Source: Myxococcales bacterium (GTDB taxonomy: Bacteria > Myxococcota_A > Polyangia > Haliangiales > Haliangiaceae). From it: a DNA stretch of 49,501 nucleotides. The position numbers were made by a program, and so were the translations under genes. The first letter of the stretch is position 1, and the number at the start of each line of letters is the position of its first letter. The notes under the pieces were generated by a model. The model had not been told where the DNA came from, ran no database searches, and saw only the letters and a list, made by a program, of their open reading frames with translations. The stretch covers positions 1 through 49,501 of the forward strand of contig WYBA01000427.1 of assembly GCA_011526095.1 (NCBI GenBank). Reading direction: 5' to 3'. Below, one piece after another: positions 24,007 to 32,388 of this stretch.

Positions 24007-24027
24007 CGCTGCGGTAGGCTCGGCGGG

Positions 24028-24567
24028 ATGAGCATCGGGATGCACGTCTCGTCGGGTTTGATCGTCGCCGCGGCGCTCGCGGCTGGCTGTGGCGGCAAGG
24101 GCACGGGCACCGGCGCCGCCGGCGGCACGGGCCCCGCGTCGGATCCGGCGCCCGCGCCCACCGCGGCGCTGCCGCCCGGCACCACCGGCTTCCCCGGCCT
24201 CGACTGGGGCGATCCCAGCGAGGCGGTCAAGGCGGACTATCCGGCCGCGACCGGCGACGCCGACGGGCTGACGGTGGCGATGGCGCACGCCGGCCGCGAC
24301 GCGACCGTCTCGTTCATCTTCACCGGTGATCAGCTGATCTCGATCGACGTGTCGTGGGCCGACACGTACGACTCGATGCAAGCGTGCGCCGAGGTGTTCC
24401 GCCAGGTCCGCGCCGAGCTGGCGCCGGCGCTCGGAGACAGCGCGGAGGAGAACCTCGCCGCGTTCTACTCGGGCGCGACGATGTCGGCGACGCTGTCGTG
24501 CAACCCGATCGACGACGGCGGGGAGCGCGCGGCGCTCAGCATGCAGTACGGCCTGGCCGAGGAATGA
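24028..24567 (+). CDS. Hypothetical lipoprotein, 179 aa
   Basis: A signal peptide ends in ALAAGC and is followed by a Gly/Thr/Pro-rich linker. The mature part begins with FPGLDWGDPSEAVKADYP, a short motif common in small periplasmic proteins that compare a 'TTFxGLxWG' strand with a helix, and then a SFIFTGDQLISIDVSW strand pair. I cannot assign a function. A TAGGCT box lies 7 nt before the ATG, so it probably has its own leaderless transcript. A 9-bp GC-rich hairpin (24573-24593) follows its stop. Confidence 0.75.
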   Translation: MSIGMHVSSGLIVAAALAAGCGGKGTGTGAAGGTGPASDPAPAPTAALPPGTTGFPGLDWGDPSEAVKADYPAATGDADGLTVAMAHAGRDATVSFIFTGDQLISIDVSWADTYDSMQACAEVFRQVRAELAPALGDSAEENLAAFYSGATMSATLSCNPIDDGGERAALSMQYGLAEE

Positions 24568-24572
24568 GCGCG

Positions 24573-24593
24573 CGGCGCGCCGCGGGCGCGCCG
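24573..24593 (+). terminator. GC-rich hairpin between lipoprotein and 7-TM genes
   Basis: A perfect 9-bp inverted repeat (CGGCGCGCC and its complement) with a 3-nt GCG loop lies 5 nt after the stop codon at 24567. There is no T-tract, so termination is probable but unproven. Confidence 0.4.
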
Positions 24594-24602
24594 CCGCGCG
24601 GT

Positions 24603-24608
24603 TAGGAT
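24603..24608 (+). promoter_or_regulatory. -10 box TAGGAT deciding the 7-TM protein start
   Basis: TAGGAT is followed by 7 nt and the ATG at 24616. It overlaps the in-frame ATG at 24607, which would be upstream of the transcript. Confidence 0.45.
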
Positions 24609-24615
24609 GCGCTCG

Positions 24616-27117
24616 ATGCGAACACTCCGGGGACTGCTCGCGATCGGGATCTGCGCGCTGGTCGTCGCCGCGACCGCGGCCAGCGCGCGCGCACAGGATG
24701 ACGACGTCGTCGACGACCAGGCCGCGCCGGACGAGGCGCCGGCCGACCTCGGCGCACCCGCGCCCGAGGGCGAGCCACCGCCGGCGCCCGACGGTGACCA
24801 GCCGCCGACCGACGGTGACCAGGCGCCGCCGACCGACGGTGACCAGGCGCCACCGCCCGACGGTGACCAGCCACCGCCGCCGCCCGACGGCGCCGCCGCG
24901 CCCGCGGCCGAGGAGTACCCGCCCGAGGCGCTCGCGCTGTTGCCGCGCGAGCTGCTCGAGCAGCTCCCCGCCGCCGTGACGCGGTTCCTGCGCCCCGAGT
25001 ACTGGACGCAGCTCAAGCAGGCGTGCCCGCAGCCGACGCCCGACGAGGTGCTCGCGTGCCTGCAGGCGCCCGAGGGCAGCGCGCTGTTCGAGACGCTGCA
25101 CGCGCGCGGCGTCGTCGCGTCGATGCTCGAGCGGATGGACGTCATGCTGCCCACCGTGCTGTCGGGCGAGGACCTCGACACGCTCGGCGCGCTGTGTGAC
25201 GAGCCGGGCGAGGCGTGGGGCAACTGCGTGTTCGAGAAGTCGCTCGAGGACCCCGCGTGCGAGGCGCCCGAGGAGGCGCTCGCGCAGTGCGTCGTGTCCA
25301 ACGACGACGTCACCGAGGTCTACCTGGAGATCGCCGACCAGAAGAAGGCGGCGTTCGGTGACGAGCTGTACGTCGGGTTCGCCGGGCTGCTCGCGGTGCT
25401 CGACCTCGACACGATCAAGGCCGTGCGCGCGGCGTGCCCGCAGACCGACGCCGACGAGGCGGTCGACTGCCTGCTCGCCAACGAGCTGGTCAAGGCGATC
25501 GTCACCGTCTACGCCGAGCTCGCGCAGGCGGTCGTCGCCGAGGCGGAGAAGGAGATCGTCGCCGCCGGCAACACGATCGACGCCGCCGCGTACACCGAGC
25601 AGGTGCTGCTGCTGTTCCTGTCGCTGCCGTCGCACACCGTCGGCTCGCTGGCGAGCGAGTGCGAGAAGCTGCACCCGGAGCTGGCGACGGTCACCGACAC
25701 GACCGTGCTCGACCGCGGGCTGGCGTGCATCACCGAGGCGGCCGACACCGATCCGATCGCGAACCCGGCGTACATCTCGAAGGAGCGCCTGCGCGAGTGG
25801 CTGGGGATCGCGCGCACGAAGGTGATCGGCCAGATCCGGGCCAAGGAGGAGGCCGCGCAGGGCAAGGCGTTCGACCGGATCGTGATCGTCCTGGTCGTGC
25901 TCGGCGGGCTCGGGTTCGTCGGGGTGATGCTGATGCCGGTGTTCCTCGGCCGGCGCTACCCGGGGCAGTCGGGCCTGCTGTGGAAGTCGAGCGCGGTCGC
26001 CGCGATGACGTTCGCGGTGACGGTGGCGCTGCTCGGCGGGGCGCTGCTCGCGGTGCGCACGGTGCAGGGCAAGGTCGGCACCGACTCGACCAGCCCCAAG
26101 ATGCGCGTCGCCGAGGGCGCGTTCTCGGTGCTCGCGCGGACCGAGTACATCGAGCTGTTCAGCGAGGTGTCGCGCGAGCGCCTCGACCTGATCAAGAAGC
26201 CGCTGCGCGCGGTGGTGAAGGCGACCGCGAACCCGGAGGAGTTCGCCGTGTTCGCCGCCTACCTGGCGACGCACTGGGCCGACCTGCTCGACGAGCCCGA
26301 GCTGCGCAACGCCGCGCGCAACGCCAAGAAGCTCAAGGGCCAGGCAGAGTCGTTCAAGGCGGTCTTCAAGTTCTACAAGAAGGTCGACTGGGTGATGGGG
26401 CTGGTGCCGATCGTCCTGGCGCTGCTCGCGGTGGTGCTCTACGTGATCCCGCTCAAGGACACGCTCGTCGACATCGCGTCGGCGCCCGCGCGCGCGGCGA
26501 AGGCCGGCGCCGCCGAGGGCGGCACGACGGCCAAGGCGATGCGCCTGGTGTGGGCCGAGGTGAAGGCGACGCTGCCGTTCATCGGGCTGATCCTCGTGCT
26601 GCTGCCGGTCACCGGGATCTTCCTGTCGCGCGCGGTCGAGCCGCTGCTCGAGCTGCTGATCTCCGGCGCGCTGCGGACGTTCGAGTACCTGTGGATGGCG
26701 GACGCGTCGACGGCGGTGCTCTACCTGTCGCTCGGCACGACGATCCTGCTGCTGGTCGTGTGCCTGGCGGTCTACATCCTCGCGGTCGCGTTCTTCCTCG
26801 GCACGGCGCGCAAGGCGCTGCGCGCGGTGTTCCACGGTGGCAAGGGCTTCGGCGAGTTCCGGGGCCTGTGGACGTGGGGCGTGGCGAGCACGCTGTGGGC
26901 GCTCGTGCTGCCGTTCGCGTTCCTGCTGGGGATCCGGTTCCTCGCGAGCGGACCGCTCGCCGCGGGCGAGGGCGTGCCGACGAGCGGCGACATGCTGACG
27001 GTGCCGCTGGTCGCGTTCGTGGCGTTCCCGGTGCTGTTCTGGGCGGCGCGCGGCTGGCGCGCGCTGATGTACGTCAAGAAGTACCCGGTGCCGAAGAACC
27101 CGACGGCGGCGGCGTGA
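24616..27117 (+). CDS. Large multi-pass membrane protein, unknown function
   Basis: 833 aa. A signal peptide (LLAIGICALVVAATAASARA) is followed by an acidic Pro-rich linker with repeated PPTDGDQ/PPPDGDQ units (about 55-90). A Cys-containing helical extracytoplasmic region of ~320 residues follows, in which similar segments recur (ACPQPTPDEVLACL, ACPQTDADEAVDCL). The C-terminal half has about seven hydrophobic helices, for example IVIVLVVLGGLGFVGVMLMP and VPIVLALLAVVLYVIP. No transporter or enzyme motif is recognised. The ATG at 24616 is chosen because TAGGAT lies 7 nt before it. It may sense or scaffold at the inner membrane, but that is a guess. Confidence 0.82.
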   Translation: MRTLRGLLAIGICALVVAATAASARAQDDDVVDDQAAPDEAPADLGAPAPEGEPPPAPDGDQPPTDGDQAPPTDGDQAPPPDGDQPPPPPDGAAAPAAEEYPPEALALLPRELLEQLPAAVTRFLRPEYWTQLKQACPQPTPDEVLACLQAPEGSALFETLHARGVVASMLERMDVMLPTVLSGEDLDTLGALCDEPGEAWGNCVFEKSLEDPACEAPEEALAQCVVSNDDVTEVYLEIADQKKAAFGDELYVGFAGLLAVLDLDTIKAVRAACPQTDADEAVDCLLANELVKAIVTVYAELAQAVVAEAEKEIVAAGNTIDAAAYTEQVLLLFLSLPSHTVGSLASECEKLHPELATVTDTTVLDRGLACITEAADTDPIANPAYISKERLREWLGIARTKVIGQIRAKEEAAQGKAFDRIVIVLVVLGGLGFVGVMLMPVFLGRRYPGQSGLLWKSSAVAAMTFAVTVALLGGALLAVRTVQGKVGTDSTSPKMRVAEGAFSVLARTEYIELFSEVSRERLDLIKKPLRAVVKATANPEEFAVFAAYLATHWADLLDEPELRNAARNAKKLKGQAESFKAVFKFYKKVDWVMGLVPIVLALLAVVLYVIPLKDTLVDIASAPARAAKAGAAEGGTTAKAMRLVWAEVKATLPFIGLILVLLPVTGIFLSRAVEPLLELLISGALRTFEYLWMADASTAVLYLSLGTTILLLVVCLAVYILAVAFFLGTARKALRAVFHGGKGFGEFRGLWTWGVASTLWALVLPFAFLLGIRFLASGPLAAGEGVPTSGDMLTVPLVAFVAFPVLFWAARGWRALMYVKKYPVPKNPTAAA

Positions 27118-27132
27118 ATCGGGCGCGCGGGC

Positions 27133-28866
27133 TCAGCGCGCGGGCGCGCCCGCGGGTGGCGGCGACGCGGCGCGCATCCGGGTGATCCGGCGCTCGACTT
27201 CGTCGCGGTCATCCGGCGACGGCTCCCACGCGAGGTAGCGCTCGAAGAAGTGCGCGGCGAGCGCGGGGGCGCCGCGCATCTCATGGGCCGCGCCGAGGTT
27301 GAAGAGGAACTGCGGGAACGGCTCGGCCTCCCACGCCGAGATCCACAGCGGGATCGACCCGACGAAGTCCCGCGCGTTGTAGGCGGCCTGGGCGCGCTGG
27401 AACGCCGCCATCGCGCGCCCGGTCGCCTCGGGGAGCCGCGGGGCGTCCGGCGGCAGGGGGCCGACGGCGATGAGAGCCTCGTCGATCCGCGCGATCACCT
27501 CGTCGCGATCCGGCGGGTACGGATCGTGGGCGAGGTACGTCTCCAGCTTGGCGGCGCCGGCGCGCGACTGCTCCAGCCCGAGCAGCGCGAGCCCGTGGCC
27601 GCGCAGGCACGCGCGATCGGCCGCGAGCTCCCAGCAGGCCACGAAGCTCGTGATCGCGCCGTTCCAGTCGCCGCGGGCCAGCGAGACCTCGCCGGCCGTG
27701 CGCTCCAGGCTCGAGCCACGGGGCTCGACGGCTGACCTCGCGGCTGGCGGGGCCGTGCCGCGCGGCGCGAGCACGATCACCGCCGCGGCCACGACCAGGC
27801 CCACGCCGGCCGCCAGCGCCAGGATACGCGCACGACGGGACCGAGGTGCAGGCGACGGCGCGCCGGCGCCGACCGTCGGCGCCAGCGCGGCGGGGCCGGT
27901 GCCCGTCGGCGCGCTGGCCTCCGTGCTCGCGAGCGCCGCGCCCGCCGTCGCGCCGACCGAGGCGGTGGCCTCCGCGGCGGCCGCGACCACGTCCTCGAGC
28001 CCGGCGAGCTGCGCCGCGGCGTGGGGCGCGAGCGCCTCGCGCATCGCCGCGGCGTCGGCGAGGCGCGCCGCCGGGTCGGCCTGCAGGCAGCGGTCGACGA
28101 TCGCGCCGAGCGCCGCGGGCACCTGGGGCGCGGCGTCGGCGAGCGGGCGCGCCGCGGCGCCGAGCACGCGCGCGTACACCTCCGGCGCGGAGCCCGCGGC
28201 GAACGGCGCGGCGCCCGCGCACAGCTCGTAGAGGATCGTCGCGAGCGACCACACGTCCGCGGCCGGTCCGACGTCGCGGCTCGACCGCATCTGCTCCGGC
28301 GCCATGTACAGCGGCGAGCCCATGACGACGTCGGTGCCGGTCGTGTCGGGCGACGCCGGGTCGACGAGCTTGGACACGCCGAAGTCGAGGACCTTGACCG
28401 TCAGCGCGCCGCCGGCGCCGCGCGCGAGGAACAGGTTGTGCGGCTTGAGATCGCGGTGGACGATGCCCGCCGCGTGCGCCGCGGCGACGCCCGCACAGGC
28501 CTGCACGACGAGCGCGACCGCCTCGGCGACGTTCGGCCGGCGGCGCGCGGCGAGCGCGGCGAGGTCGCAGCCGTCGAGCCGCTCCATCACGATGTACGGC
28601 GTGCCGTCGTCGAGCTCCGCGACGTCGAGCACGCGCACGACGTGCTCGCTGTCGAGCCGCGCGGCGGCCTGGGCCTCGCGCAGGAACCGGCGCGCGCCGT
28701 CGCGCCCGCCGCGCTGGGCGTGCATGAACTTCAGCGCGACGCGGCGGGCGAGGCCCTCGTGCCACGCGCTGACGACGACGCCCATCCCGCCGGCGCCGAG
28801 CACCGGCCCGACGCGGTACTTGCCCGCGACGAGCGCGCCGACGGCGACGGGGACCTGCGCGGCCAT
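27133..28866 (-). CDS. Ser/Thr protein kinase with TM helix and TPR-like region
   Basis: 577 aa. The Hanks-type kinase domain has the Gly loop GAGGMG (24-29), Lys46 in VALKFMH, HRDLKPHN with Asp139, a DFG motif (VLDFGVSKL) and MAPEQ. An Ala/Pro-rich stretch leads to a single transmembrane helix (about 345-365, ILALAAGVGLVVAAAVIVLA), so the C-terminal ~200 residues lie outside the cytoplasm. That part contains TPR-like pairs (GDWNGAITSFVACWEL, AAYNARDFVGSIPLWISAWE, FNLGAAHEMRG). All catalytic residues are present, so it should be active. It converges on the 7-TM gene with a 15-bp gap. Confidence 0.93.
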   Translation of the reverse strand: MAAQVPVAVGALVAGKYRVGPVLGAGGMGVVVSAWHEGLARRVALKFMHAQRGGRDGARRFLREAQAAARLDSEHVVRVLDVAELDDGTPYIVMERLDGCDLAALAARRRPNVAEAVALVVQACAGVAAAHAAGIVHRDLKPHNLFLARGAGGALTVKVLDFGVSKLVDPASPDTTGTDVVMGSPLYMAPEQMRSSRDVGPAADVWSLATILYELCAGAAPFAAGSAPEVYARVLGAAARPLADAAPQVPAALGAIVDRCLQADPAARLADAAAMREALAPHAAAQLAGLEDVVAAAAEATASVGATAGAALASTEASAPTGTGPAALAPTVGAGAPSPAPRSRRARILALAAGVGLVVAAAVIVLAPRGTAPPAARSAVEPRGSSLERTAGEVSLARGDWNGAITSFVACWELAADRACLRGHGLALLGLEQSRAGAAKLETYLAHDPYPPDRDEVIARIDEALIAVGPLPPDAPRLPEATGRAMAAFQRAQAAYNARDFVGSIPLWISAWEAEPFPQFLFNLGAAHEMRGAPALAAHFFERYLAWEPSPDDRDEVERRITRMRAASPPPAGAPAR

Positions 28867-28948
28867 GCCACGGCGATGTTACCCGCTCGCCGCGACGGTG
28901 AGGCCCGCTCGGCCGCCGCGGACGCCCGCGGTCGGGTAGGCTGGCGCG

Positions 28949-30205
28949 GTGACCCGCGTCCGCACCGCCGCCGAAGCCGTCGCCTCCATCCGCTCCGGGC
29001 AGCGCGTGTTCGTCCACGGCTCCGCGGCGACGCCGCTGGCGCTGCTCGACGCGCTGTGCGCGCGCGCCGACGAGCTGCGCGGGGTCGAGCTGATCCACCT
29101 GCACACCCACGGCAGCGCGCCGCACGGCGACGTGCCGGGGTTCCGCATCGCCAACCTGTTCGTCGGCGGCAACCTGCGCGACCGGTTCGATCGCGACCGG
29201 ATCGACTACATCCCGGTGTTCCTGTCGGAGATCCCGGCGCTGTTCCGGTCGCGGCGCCGGCCGATCGACGTCGCGCTGATCCAGGTCTCACCGCCGGACA
29301 AGCACGGGCTGTGCACGCTCGGAACGTCGGTCGATGTCGCGGCGGCGGCGGTCGAGGTCGCGGGCACGGTGATCGCGCAGGTCAACCGTCGGATGCCGCG
29401 GATCCACGGCGACGGCGTGATCAAGCTGTCGGCGCTGCACGCGTGGTACGAGGAGGACCGCGCGCTGCCCGAGTTCCCGCCGGCGGAGCTGGGGCCGATC
29501 GAGCGCGCGATCGGGCGGCACGTCGCGCCGCTGGTCGAGGACGGCGCGACGCTGCAGATGGGCATCGGCGCGATCCCCGACGCGGTGCTCGCCGAGCTGA
29601 CCCACCACCGCCACCTCGGCATCCACACCGAGATGTGGTCCGACGGCGCGCTCGACCTGCTCGAGTGCGGCGCCGTCGACAACAGCCGCAAGGTGATCCA
29701 CCCCGACCGCACGATCTCGGGGTTCCTGATGGGGACGCAGCGGCTCTACGACTTCGTCGACGACAACCCGTCGGTGATGCAGCTCGACATCGCGTACGTC
29801 AACCGCGTCGACGTGATCGCGCGCAACCCCAAGGTCACGGCGATCAACAGCGCGGTCGAGGTCGACCTCACCGGCCAGGTGTGCGCCGACTCGATCGGCG
29901 ACCGGATCATCTCCGGTGTCGGCGGCCAGATGGACTTCATCCGCGGCGCGTCGCTGTCGCCGGGCGGGCGGCCGATCATCGCGCTGCCGAGCCGGACGCG
30001 GCGCGGCGAGTCGCGGATCGTGCCGCGGCTGCGCGCGGGCGCCGGTGTCGTGACGACGCGCGCCCACGTCCACTACATCGCGACGGAGCACGGCCTGGCC
30101 GACCTCTACGGCAAGACGCTGAGCGAGCGCGCCGCGGCGCTGATCGACATCGCCCACCCCGACGACCGCGAGGCGCTGGCGAAGGCGTGGCGCGAGCAGG
30201 GGTGA
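28949..30205 (+). CDS. Acetyl-CoA hydrolase/CoA-transferase family protein
   Basis: 418 aa, matching the length of 4-hydroxybutyrate/acetate CoA-transferases. The N-terminal half contains SPPDKHGLCTLGTSVD; the C-terminal half contains the family signatures LQMGIGAIPDAVL, HTEMWSDG (with the catalytic Glu), and GVGGQMDFIRGA, followed by VTTRAHVHYIATEHGLADL. The enzyme moves CoA between acyl groups in fermentation or storage-carbon metabolism; the substrate is not readable, though 4-hydroxybutyrate is a common annotation for this subgroup. The GTG start lies 6 nt after a TAGGCT box. It is divergent from the kinase gene with an 82-bp gap. Confidence 0.93.
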   Translation: MTRVRTAAEAVASIRSGQRVFVHGSAATPLALLDALCARADELRGVELIHLHTHGSAPHGDVPGFRIANLFVGGNLRDRFDRDRIDYIPVFLSEIPALFRSRRRPIDVALIQVSPPDKHGLCTLGTSVDVAAAAVEVAGTVIAQVNRRMPRIHGDGVIKLSALHAWYEEDRALPEFPPAELGPIERAIGRHVAPLVEDGATLQMGIGAIPDAVLAELTHHRHLGIHTEMWSDGALDLLECGAVDNSRKVIHPDRTISGFLMGTQRLYDFVDDNPSVMQLDIAYVNRVDVIARNPKVTAINSAVEVDLTGQVCADSIGDRIISGVGGQMDFIRGASLSPGGRPIIALPSRTRRGESRIVPRLRAGAGVVTTRAHVHYIATEHGLADLYGKTLSERAAALIDIAHPDDREALAKAWREQG

Positions 30206-30239
30206 GCCGGGCCCGCGCCGTTGCGGTAGGCTCGGCGCG

Positions 30240-30983
30240 ATGAGGGAGCCGTCGCTCGCGCTGTTCGCCCTGTTCGCCCTGTGCCCCGTGACCGCAGGGC
30301 TCGCCGCCTGCGGGCCGTCGGCCGCCACGCCCGCCACGCCCGGCGGAGGCGCGACGACGACGGGCGGGGAGCCGGCGGTCGCGGGGCCGCCCGAGGGGAC
30401 GACGGGGGTGTGCCCGGCGATGAAGCCGCCGTCGGCGTCGCCCGACGACGACCCGACGCCGGCGGAGATCGCGAACTGCCCCGACGTCGACGAGCTGTTC
30501 CGCGGCGACGGGCTGGGCGAGAGCGACGCGCTGCCGCCGGTCTCGCCCTCGATCGTGCCGGACTGGGACCTGGCGCAGGTGCGCGAGTTCGCGTGCGCCT
30601 ACGCGTGCGCCCCCGAGGGCTCGAAGGTGCACCTGCTGGCGTGGTCGGTGATCCAGGACCGCCGGCCGCTGCGCAACCACAACGCCGTGCTGCTGGTCGA
30701 GCACGCGGGCGGCACGCGGTGGACGGGCGTCGTGATGTACCGCCACGCCACCAACGCGTGGTGGAACGTCGACATCAGCTTCCACAGCCCCGCCGAACCG
30801 ATCGTCGACTACGACCACCGGCCGACGCCCGACGAGCTCTACGCGCTGCTCGACGACAACGGCTGGCAGTGGGCGCCCGACGACGACTGGGACCTGCCCG
30901 CGGGCAACGTGATCGACGAGCTGTGGCCGGTGGCCACCGGCGCCGCCGCGACGAAGCACTTCCCGGCGGCGATCGAGCGCTGA
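30240..30983 (+). CDS. Hypothetical lipoprotein, 247 aa
   Basis: The signal peptide ends in LAAC. A Thr/Gly/Pro linker is followed by a domain with four or five Cys residues, the strand pair NHNAVLLVEHAGG-x-x-W-x-GVVMYRHATNAWWNVDISF and a Trp-rich C-terminus. It recalls no family I can name. A TAGGCT box lies 7 nt before the ATG, in a 16-bp context nearly identical to that before the gene at 24028. Its 3' end faces a repeat-filled gap and the convergent coiled-coil lipoprotein. Confidence 0.75.
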   Translation: MREPSLALFALFALCPVTAGLAACGPSAATPATPGGGATTTGGEPAVAGPPEGTTGVCPAMKPPSASPDDDPTPAEIANCPDVDELFRGDGLGESDALPPVSPSIVPDWDLAQVREFACAYACAPEGSKVHLLAWSVIQDRRPLRNHNAVLLVEHAGGTRWTGVVMYRHATNAWWNVDISFHSPAEPIVDYDHRPTPDELYALLDDNGWQWAPDDDWDLPAGNVIDELWPVATGAAATKHFPAAIER

Positions 30984-31000
30984 GCGGCTACGGCTGAAAT

Positions 31001-31147
31001 CCCCCGCTCGTCCTGAGCAGGCCCGAGCGCAAGCGAGGGCCGTGTCGAAGGACGCTGACAGTCATCGACGCTCTGGCGAGCCAGGACTGTCCAACCTCCT
31101 CCGACTCCGGCCTCGCTGGCGCTCGGCCGGGCTCAGGATGAGCGGAA
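31001..31147. repeat. REP/BIME-like palindromic element, copy 1
   Basis: The left arm CCGCTCGTCCTGAGCAG...CGAGCGCAAGCGAGG...GTGTCGAAGGAC is the approximate inverse complement of the right arm (CCTCGCTGGCGCTCGG...GGCTCAGGATGAGCGGA), giving a long imperfect hairpin. Positions 31001-31108 are repeated identically (108 bp) at 31322-31429. The element sits between convergent genes, a usual REP location. Confidence 0.8.
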
Positions 31148-31157
31148 CTGCCTGACG

Positions 31158-31319
31158 CCTCCGGATCCGTCTCCGTCTCCGCCTCCGTCTCCGTCTCCGT
31201 CTCCGTCTCCGTCTCCGTCTCCGTTCCCGTCTCCGTCTCCGTTCCCGTCTCCGGATCCGTTCCCGTCTCCGTCTCCGTCTCCGTCTCCGTTCCCGTCTCC
31301 GCCTCCGGCTACGGCTCCG
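31158..31319. repeat. (TCCGTC)n hexanucleotide tract
   Basis: About 160 bp of TCCGTC units with scattered variants (TCCGCC, TTCCCG, GGATCC) lie between REP-like copies 1 and 2. Similar tracts occur at 45129-45200 and 45361-45523, and a related one inside the gene at 32389-33366. Confidence 0.85.
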
Positions 31320-31321
31320 AG

Positions 31322-31429
31322 CCCCCGCTCGTCCTGAGCAGGCCCGAGCGCAAGCGAGGGCCGTGTCGAAGGACGCTGACAGTCATCGACGCTCTGGCGA
31401 GCCAGGACTGTCCAACCTCCTCCGACTCC
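31322..31429. repeat. REP-like element, copy 2 (left part)
   Basis: This is an exact 108-bp direct copy of 31001-31108. It lacks the right arm and abuts the 3' end of the coiled-coil lipoprotein gene (stop at 31449). Confidence 0.85.
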
Positions 31430-31448
31430 AGCCGCGCGGGCGCGCGCC

Positions 31449-32318
31449 TCAGGGCGCCTTGAGCGCGGCGTCGACGTGGGCCTGCGCCTCGTCGAGCGCG
31501 GCCTTCGCGGCCTGGTCGAGGAGCGCGTCGAGCTGCTTCTCCAGGCCGTCGGCGACGTCCTTCAAGAGCGCGGTCGGCTGGGTGCGCAGGCCCTCGAGGT
31601 AGGTCTTCGCCGGGCCGAACACGCCCTTGGCCTGCTCGCACAGCTTCTGCAGCTCGGCGCCGCCGCCCTTGAGCTTGGCGAGCGCGCACGCCCCGTCGAC
31701 GATGGCGGACACGTCGCCGAGCTGGGCGAGCGCCGGGACGATGGCCTGCTCGACGACCTGCTTCGTCGCGGCGTCGAGCGACGCCACCGCCGCCTTGACC
31801 TCGGCCGAGAGCTTCGCGCGGACGTCGTCCACCCTCTGCTTGGTGCCGGACGTCTCGTAGATCGCCTTGACGTCGGTCTGGATGTTGCCGAGGCGGGTGC
31901 GGACGTCGCCGAGGCTGGCGCGGAACGCCGCGAGCTGCTTGGTGCCCTCGTCGAGGGTGGCGACCACGCCCTCGACCTTCTCGAGCTCCGGGACCAGCGT
32001 GACGATCTGCTTCCACGCCTCGAGCTGGCGGAACGCGTTGAGCAGCTCGATCGGCGCGGCGTACGTCGCGACGTCGTCCAGCACCTTGGCGAGCTGATCG
32101 ATGCGATCGCCCTGGGCCTGGACCGCCGCGACGGTGTCGGCGGTGACCACGGCGACGCACGCGTCGCCTGAGATCAGCTCGCCCGGCTTGCACGTCGGCG
32201 CCGGCTTCTCGGCGGTGACGGCGGTGCCCTCCTTGGTGGAGGACGCGGCCTTGTCGTCCTTGCCCTTGCACGCAGGCGCGGCGAGGAGGACGGCGGCGGT
32301 GAACAGGATGGAGCGCAT
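31449..32318 (-). CDS. Coiled-coil lipoprotein
   Basis: 289 aa from the ATG at 32318, where the signal peptide MRSILFTAAVLLAAPAC starts; a longer in-frame start is less likely. The lipobox is APAC. Two Cys residues (PTCKPGELISGDACVAV) follow a charged linker. The rest is helical with heptad-like patterns (IDQLAKVLDDVATY, LAAFRASLGDVRTRLGNIQTD, VADGLEKQLDALLDQAAK), suggesting long coiled coils. No enzyme motif is present. It may be a structural or envelope-spanning protein. It converges on 30240-30983 across the REP-filled gap. Confidence 0.8.
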   Translation of the reverse strand: MRSILFTAAVLLAAPACKGKDDKAASSTKEGTAVTAEKPAPTCKPGELISGDACVAVVTADTVAAVQAQGDRIDQLAKVLDDVATYAAPIELLNAFRQLEAWKQIVTLVPELEKVEGVVATLDEGTKQLAAFRASLGDVRTRLGNIQTDVKAIYETSGTKQRVDDVRAKLSAEVKAAVASLDAATKQVVEQAIVPALAQLGDVSAIVDGACALAKLKGGGAELQKLCEQAKGVFGPAKTYLEGLRTQPTALLKDVADGLEKQLDALLDQAAKAALDEAQAHVDAALKAP

Positions 32319-32388
32319 CACGGCGCCGACCTTGGCATCGATCAGCGCGATGGGGAAGGCCACACCTGGCCACGCTCATCGCATGCGC

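Noticed and set aside
22954..26835. 1293-codon minus-strand open frame
   Set aside because: It is antisense to a run of well-supported lipoprotein and membrane-protein genes and is His/Arg/Glu-rich noise.
31158..31319. Possible CRISPR array
   Set aside because: The unit is only 6 bp, there are no spacers, and no cas genes are present in the window.
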